A stretch of DNA of 34,176 nt from a virus, in the IMG/VR virus record IMGVR_UViG_3300042471_001107, positions 1-34,176 of that record; one strand, 5' to 3'. Below the pieces are notes generated by a model that was given only the letters and a program-made list of their open reading frames with translations, was not told the DNA's origin and made no database searches. The number at the start of each line of letters is the position of its first letter. Within the stretch, counting starts at the first letter, position 1. The position numbers and the translations under genes are program-made. Of the stretch, positions 30,426-34,176 are shown piece after piece.

Positions 30426-31610
30426 TTATAACTCCGCGCTCATTGATTCTGTTTGGTTATTACATTGAACAAGACCAGCCGCCGCCGATTCGATAGAGGC
30501 ACTTGCAAAGGTTGCGTTTAAACCCAGCAAACCAAGCCCTGCATAAGCGCTTGAGTTGGCCCTGACGTTGGTGTAACTGCCTGTAGTAATTACCGTTCTT
30601 GTAGGTGTTGCTCGCATTGTCACTGGAAAATTTACAGGAATGGTGACAGCACGGATTGTTGCGGCGTTTGCATAGCCTTCAATGGTAAAGTTGGACATCA
30701 CATAGTAGTACCGCTGACACAGAGCAAACTCAGTACCGTAACTACGGAAGTCAAACGATGTGGCAGTAGAGCCGCGCTCCAGTTGGACTCCGGTGATGTA
30801 GAAGGTGGCTCCGGAGTTTGCAATTAAAGAAACAGACCCGCTGGTGCGGTAGTATGTGCCAGCCGTCCACGCACCTGCTGCGGCGTTAAAGTTTGAGCCA
30901 CTACCCGTGTCAAAAAACACATACATTCCAACACCATTGTCAGTCAGCCATGTGCCAGTTGTATCACCAGTTATGGTAACAGTCTTGTACTCAAACGTAT
31001 TTGCGGCATTAACTGTGTATGTAGCAACGTAAGATCGGTTTTGCGCTGAGTTTTGAAAAGCAACTGAATACGTCCCAGTGACTGAGGCCCGGACCCAAAA
31101 CGATAAAGTAAAGGTTACAGCAGATGCGGTGCCCATGCCGAAATCGGACATATTCAGGCCTTCAACAGCCTGATAAAACCAAAACTGTTCTGAAACAGCC
31201 GGACTTTTTGAAGTCGTAACAGTTGTCAGTTTTGAGTTTGTAAATCCAGTTGGTGCAGTCGTTGAACGCTGCACAGTCATTACCGCACTTCCAGCACCGC
31301 CAACGCAGCGGTCATACCAACGATCTAATGTGTAGACCGCTGTATTATTTATCGTTACACTCGCCCCAGCGTTCCTCTGGTCGATCACCATCGCGCCGTT
31401 GATGATGCGGTTCTTGAAGCCAAAGGTATTGGGCAGGTTGGCGGGCTGGGCAAACGTAACAGACTGATCCGTGCCAATCGTTACTGCGGTCGTGGCAGTG
31501 CCACCAGCCGTTGTGGTTTGCAGGGCAAGGATGCCATCATTGGCCCCAGAGGTCTTCAACCCAGCCGATCCGCTGGATACCCCGTTGTCTGAAAGAATCG
31601 TTGCGGGCAT
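30426..31610 (-). CDS. Tail fibre with carbohydrate-binding-like jelly-roll domain
   Basis: A 394-residue fibre protein (GGAG before ATG). The N-terminus (ILSDNGVSSGSAGLKTSG, then GILALQT) is a repeat-type shaft start. FGFKNRIINGAMVIDQRN (64-80) and YTLDRWYD (93-100) open a jelly-roll domain of about 180 residues (FTLSFWVRASVTGTYSVAFQN, then KTVTITGDTTGTW) that ends with FYITGVQLERGSTATSFDFR and CQRYYYV. This is the known outline of receptor-binding fibres of many proteobacterial phages. The last 90 residues could be the tip. It is expected to recognise a cell-surface glycan. Confidence 0.83.
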   Translation of the reverse strand: MPATILSDNGVSSGSAGLKTSGANDGILALQTTTAGGTATTAVTIGTDQSVTFAQPANLPNTFGFKNRIINGAMVIDQRNAGASVTINNTAVYTLDRWYDRCVGGAGSAVMTVQRSTTAPTGFTNSKLTTVTTSKSPAVSEQFWFYQAVEGLNMSDFGMGTASAVTFTLSFWVRASVTGTYSVAFQNSAQNRSYVATYTVNAANTFEYKTVTITGDTTGTWLTDNGVGMYVFFDTGSGSNFNAAAGAWTAGTYYRTSGSVSLIANSGATFYITGVQLERGSTATSFDFRSYGTEFALCQRYYYVMSNFTIEGYANAATIRAVTIPVNFPVTMRATPTRTVITTGSYTNVRANSSAYAGLGLLGLNATFASASIESAAAGLVQCNNQTESMSAEL

Positions 31611-31613
31611 TTT

Positions 31614-31847
31614 TTACTCCTTGGGCATCAAGGCTTTGAGTTGCTCGGGTGTCTGGGCTGCGTCCATCTGAGCTTGGATGGCCGTGTACTTGTCACGAAT
31701 CTTCTGGCGCTCGGCTTCTGCACCGTCTACCTGACCGGGAATTTGTTTGGCAATGGCGTTGTCGAACGGCTCAAACTCAGCGGAACGAGCAGCACGGCGC
31801 TTGTCATGCGCGATGGCCTTGGCTTTGTCGATGTTGATGATAATCAT
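31614..31847 (-). CDS. Small tail-fibre-region protein
   Basis: A 77-residue protein. ATG 31847 is chosen for its ATGA overlap with the upstream stop. Helical, with IINIDKAKAIAHDKRRAARSAEFEPFD in the N-terminal part (IDKAKAIAHDKRRA, FEPFD) and a coiled-coil C-terminus (IRDKYTAIQAQMDAA, LKALMP). The IxxDKR[RA]xR...FxPxD pattern is typical of small proteins coded beside tail fibres, perhaps chaperones. I cannot assign more. Confidence 0.72.
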   Translation of the reverse strand: MIIINIDKAKAIAHDKRRAARSAEFEPFDNAIAKQIPGQVDGAEAERQKIRDKYTAIQAQMDAAQTPEQLKALMPKE

Positions 31848-32035
31848 GCCGCATACTCCCAAGCTGCACGGAATGTGCGGTCAGACGGAATATCTGCCAC
31901 ATCCACGATTTTGTACGGTTTGCCTGCCGGAACGTCTTTGGCTGCTATTTCTTCGACGCTCAAACCGCATTCGGGCGCAGGCACGATGACGGACACGCCG
32001 CCTTCGTCGTTGGGGTAGATGATGCGTTGGTTCAT
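31844..32035 (-). CDS. Small tail-fibre-region protein, GGVSVIVP type
   Basis: A 63-residue protein with AAGGACCAACC before ATG. The pattern RIIYPNDEGGVSVIVPAP, EEIAAKDVPAGKPYKIVD and DIPSDRTFRAAWE is widely repeated in phage tail-fibre clusters (the PxxRTFRxAWE ending is characteristic). Function unknown; probable fibre assembly or virion decoration partner. It overlaps the next gene by ATGA. Confidence 0.78.
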   Translation of the reverse strand: MNQRIIYPNDEGGVSVIVPAPECGLSVEEIAAKDVPAGKPYKIVDVADIPSDRTFRAAWEYAA

Positions 32036-32044
32036 GGTTGGTCC

Positions 32045-32563
32045 TTAACGGAAGATGGCAATAAATACTTGGCTTGTGTCTTCAAGCGTATAGGTGTTAC
32101 CTGTTGTACCGTTATAGCCAGTAATTACGGAAACTGCTGATGTTGATGTAATGCTTGTTGAAATACTTGCATCAGCAGTACTTCCAACACCCACTCGTGT
32201 TCCTGTGACTGCATAATTTGCATCAGGCATTGCAGTCGTAAGGTTTACCGTATAAGTGCCAACACCCCCATCCGTGATGCTCGTCACGTTGCCAGACGCA
32301 CGAATCGCTACAGTGCCGGTGCCGTTGAAGTTGACCCATGCACGGCAACCGTAGGCTGTGGCGACAGAGCCATAGCCCGAGTTGAACTGAAAGTTGCCAG
32401 AGGCATCGAACTCACCAACCTGTACACCGCCTTCTGCAAAGCCAATCCTGTCGGCTCCCGGAAAGTAAATACCAGTGTTGGCGTCAGTCCCCCTGATGGC
32501 AGGAGTAGACGCAGAGCCGTCTACATCAGACAGGCCCGTGTCACCATTAAGAATCAGTGTCAT
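32045..32563 (-). CDS. Short tail fibre protein
   Basis: A 172-residue beta-rich protein (GAGGAGCAACC before ATG). The N-terminal part (GDTGLSDVDGSASTPAIRG, then GIYFPGADRIGFAEGG) is a repeated phage fibre shaft motif. The C-terminal domain starts with CRAWVNFNGTGTVAIRASGN and TYTVNLTTAMPDANYAV, a compact beta domain common in phage fibre tips. It lacks the HxH metal sites of the collar-type gene at 33462. Confidence 0.82.
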   Translation of the reverse strand: MTLILNGDTGLSDVDGSASTPAIRGTDANTGIYFPGADRIGFAEGGVQVGEFDASGNFQFNSGYGSVATAYGCRAWVNFNGTGTVAIRASGNVTSITDGGVGTYTVNLTTAMPDANYAVTGTRVGVGSTADASISTSITSTSAVSVITGYNGTTGNTYTLEDTSQVFIAIFR

Positions 32564-32572
32564 GGTTGCTCC

Positions 32573-32851
32573 TCAATACTTTCCTTCAGAAAACACGTTC
32601 ACGAAAACTGTGCCGTCTTCCAATGCTTCAATCTCGTGCCACTCACTGCCGATCAGATTGACCGGCTGTGTGCCTTTTGTCATCACCAACTCTTTGCCTT
32701 CTTTGCGCACGATACACGATCCTGCGTGGCACATGGTCAAGTGAGAATGCATGTGCTCGTGACGCGGCAAGCCCTCGCCCTTGTCGGCGTGGTACACGTT
32801 CAGTACCGCACCGTCGTAGGTCACATTGAAGCGAGGGGCAACCGTGTTCAC
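32573..32851 (-). CDS. Cupin-like small protein in the fibre cluster
   Basis: A 92-residue protein. GTG 32851 overlaps the upstream stop (GTGA); longer starts would lie inside the neighbouring gene. The cupin-like part has LPRHEHMHSHLTMCHAGS (His cluster at about residues 27-32), IVRKEGKELVMT, and SEWHEIEALEDGTVFVNVF. Cupins bind metals or sugars through such His residues. In a tail-fibre context it might modify or bind a sugar, or simply be a carried gene. No virion signal is visible. Confidence 0.7.
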   Translation of the reverse strand: MNTVAPRFNVTYDGAVLNVYHADKGEGLPRHEHMHSHLTMCHAGSCIVRKEGKELVMTKGTQPVNLIGSEWHEIEALEDGTVFVNVFSEGKY

Positions 32852-33162
32852 AGCGTCTGTGCTCCGGTGGTCGTTGGTTGATCCTCGGGCGGTGGGGGAG
32901 GCGGCGCTGGAACCCATGCATCCCACACAGCAACACAATTGAAGGCCCACTGCGGCAGTGCAGTGATGGATTCATTGGGCGGCTTGGGCTGCCCCGGCTG
33001 GGCGGGGTCAAACTCAATTTCCCCGTAGGTGTCGTACCACTGCAAGGCATGGCAATTTGCGGGGATGCCGCAGCCAGACAAGTCCAATTCTGGTGCGGTC
33101 CACGCTTTCATTACCCCGTCTTTGTAAACGGCCTTGTCTTCAGGAATGATGGTCAATCTCAT
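32848..33162 (-). CDS. Tail-fibre-region protein with proline tract
   Basis: A 104-residue protein (GGAG before ATG, ATGA overlap). The N-terminus RLTIIPEDKAVYKDGV and HALQWYDTYGEIEF are a common pattern of phage tail-region proteins, followed by PNESITALPQWAFNCVAVWDAW and a Pro run (PAPPPPPPED). I recognise the family by pattern, without a known role; chaperone or fibre-assembly function is usually assumed. Overlaps the cupin gene by GTGA. Confidence 0.75.
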   Translation of the reverse strand: MRLTIIPEDKAVYKDGVMKAWTAPELDLSGCGIPANCHALQWYDTYGEIEFDPAQPGQPKPPNESITALPQWAFNCVAVWDAWVPAPPPPPPEDQPTTTGAQTL

Positions 33163-33458
33163 TGCTTGTTCTCCAAAACCATGTTTGCGTTTGCCGCCCG
33201 CAACAAAACCTGCTGGCTGACCTCGTTGGACTTCACCATCTCGTTGCGGAATGATTCAACTGCTGCGCCGGTTTGACGCTGCTGTTGGCTGTTTTCTATC
33301 GTCAGGATTGGGAGCCATGCGATAGCGCAACCCCACTCGTTGATGTCTTGCCCGGTGTTTGGGTTCGTGCCTTGGATTTGAAGAAACCACGCGCACTCAA
33401 GCTGCTTGCATGGATTAAATCCATTCAAGGGACAATTGGATTTGGTTTCGAGCTTCAT
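33159..33458 (-). CDS. Conserved four-Cys phage protein
   Basis: A 99-residue protein with AAAGGA before ATG. It has CPLNGFNPCKQLECAWF and EWGCAIAWLP: four conserved Cys (9, 17, 22, 44) that could hold a zinc ion or iron-sulphur centre. The second half is helical and polar (ENSQQQRQTGAAVESFRNEM). This pattern is frequent in phage tail-fibre regions, with no assigned function. It overlaps the next gene by ATGA. Confidence 0.8.
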   Translation of the reverse strand: MKLETKSNCPLNGFNPCKQLECAWFLQIQGTNPNTGQDINEWGCAIAWLPILTIENSQQQRQTGAAVESFRNEMVKSNEVSQQVLLRAANANMVLENKQ

Positions 33459-33461
33459 GCA

Positions 33462-33995
33462 TCAGTCCTTTGTTGCACGAATCACATCCACATACTTGAC
33501 CGCAAGGTTGATTGCCGTGCCAGTAAAGGTATGGTTGTGGGAACCGCCGCCTCCGGTTGCACTAGTACTGGTACTACCACCGCCACCACACGAGAAACCT
33601 AAAAAACTACCACCGCCACCACTACCTCCAGTAAAAGTATGCGTATGGCTCGGAATCTGCGTGGTTGTTAGCGTTGTTGATCCAATCGTACCAGCAGGGG
33701 TCTGTGATGCGAAGGCAGTGGTGAAGTCAACCGAGCCGCCGGTTGAGGCAGAACCCGTCACAACCCTCAAAGCAGAGTTGTTGTAGTTGGTTGCGTCTTT
33801 TGTCCATCCAGTCGGGGCGGAAGTCTGCCCAAAGAGCATGACCGTGCCAGACGGAAAAGAAGAAACATCCGACGTAAGAGCAATTGTTCCGGTGGTCGTA
33901 GGCAGCGTCAGCGTGTAATTGCTGTTTGAGTTTGGCGAAGCAATGGTGAACGTGCCCGTCCCACTTGCGTTGCCTTCAATAGCGATCTTGCTCAT
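33462..33995 (-). CDS. Tail collar/short fibre protein with HxH metal sites
   Basis: A 177-residue protein (AGGAG before ATG). The shaft (GNASGTGTFTIASPNSNSNY, LPTTTGTIALTSD) leads to the phage collar domain: FPSGTVMLFGQTSAPTGWTK, then the tip with IPSHTHTFTG and SHNHTFTGT separated by Gly/Ser-rich loops and ending AVKYVDVIRATKD. HxH pairs in this kind of fibre bind metal ions inside the trimer, as in T4 gp12. It probably forms a receptor-binding tip. Confidence 0.85.
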   Translation of the reverse strand: MSKIAIEGNASGTGTFTIASPNSNSNYTLTLPTTTGTIALTSDVSSFPSGTVMLFGQTSAPTGWTKDATNYNNSALRVVTGSASTGGSVDFTTAFASQTPAGTIGSTTLTTTQIPSHTHTFTGGSGGGGSFLGFSCGGGGSTSTSATGGGGSHNHTFTGTAINLAVKYVDVIRATKD

Positions 33996-34004
33996 TTTTG
34001 CTCC

Positions 34005-34176
34005 TTACAGGATCAGCCAACGCTGATTGGTTTCAACCGTGATTGTCACACCTGAGTCGATAGTGATCGGACCCACGCTCAAGCCGTTCTCGCCGCTGGC
34101 GATGGTGTAACTCACCGATGCCGTCGATTTGTTGGTCATGATTGCGCCGCCAGCCTGCGCTCCACCAATCCCGCCC
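34005..34176 (-). CDS. Tail fibre C-terminus (partial; start beyond the right edge)
   Basis: The last 56 codons and stop of a gene that enters from the right. The readable end is GGIGGAQAGGAIMTNKSTAS, then VSYTIASGENGLSVGPITID, and SGVTITVETNQRWLIL, a fibre C-terminal domain often seen on phage tails. It stops ten bases before the collar gene, whose AGGAG ribosome binding site lies in the gap. Confidence 0.75.
   Translation of the reverse strand, partial: GGIGGAQAGGAIMTNKSTASVSYTIASGENGLSVGPITIDSGVTITVETNQRWLIL

Noticed and set aside
1-34176. tRNA genes, CRISPR arrays, insertion sequences, integrase and attachment sites
   Set aside because: Gaps between genes are too small for tRNAs, there are no regularly spaced identical repeats, and no transposase or integrase motif was seen.

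Overview
This window is part of the genome of a tailed double-stranded DNA phage (Caudoviricetes). Support comes from the tightly packed genes (many ATGA, GTGA or TAATG overlaps), a complete replication module, a lysis cassette, tail-fibre genes and large Ala/Gly/Gln-rich virion proteins. There is no tRNA, rRNA, integrase or bacterial housekeeping gene, and no gene-free stretch above about 100 bases. The family set resembles uncultured freshwater or marine podovirus-like phages of proteobacteria, with a betaproteobacterial host as a guess from memory of similar proteins. Terminase, portal and capsid genes are not present and presumably lie outside the window, probably beyond the right edge.

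Layout. (1) 16-4653, + strand: a run of small accessory genes, including two tiny zinc-knuckle proteins, an HTH-DUF6378 fusion, a small membrane protein and a winged-helix protein. A strong sigma70-type promoter at 3444-3471 starts the last part of the run. (2) 4654-11307, - strand: the replication operon. Read right to left it encodes a small conserved protein, a coiled-coil protein, an ssDNA-binding-like protein, a primase-polymerase of the archaeo-eukaryotic (TOTE-type) class, an SF1 UvrD-like helicase and a family A DNA polymerase. Its promoter at 11340-11367 has the same architecture as the one at 3444. (3) 11397-13561, + strand: an SNF2-type SF2 helicase and a PD-(D/E)XK nuclease. (4) 13616-34176, - strand: the late region. 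Read right to left it holds tail fibres and collar-like tips, small fibre-associated proteins, a repeat protein, the lysis cassette (coiled-coil membrane protein, holin, GH24 endolysin), a nozzle-like tail protein, a beta-rich tail protein, a truncated gene, four large virion proteins and three small genes. An intrinsic terminator for this operon lies inside the 3' end of the opposing nuclease gene (13514-13547).

The replication set predicts primase-polymerase priming, unwinding by SF1 and/or SNF2 helicases (no DnaB-like helicase is visible) and synthesis by a PolA that carries leucine at the position equivalent to E. coli Phe762. Two promoters of identical design sit at the heads of two oppositely oriented operons, with repeats around their -10 elements, so coordinated control by one regulator is plausible.

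The most unusual items are that promoter pair, a C-terminal module shared by neighbouring small genes (with a 29-base DNA repeat that also carries the next gene's ribosome binding site), a repeat protein with twelve 20-residue repeats followed by four 11-residue Trp repeats, sequence motifs shared between adjacent virion proteins, a truncated tail-type gene and a compound stem-loop between the ssDNA-binding and primase genes. All family assignments come from reading motifs by eye; no search was run.
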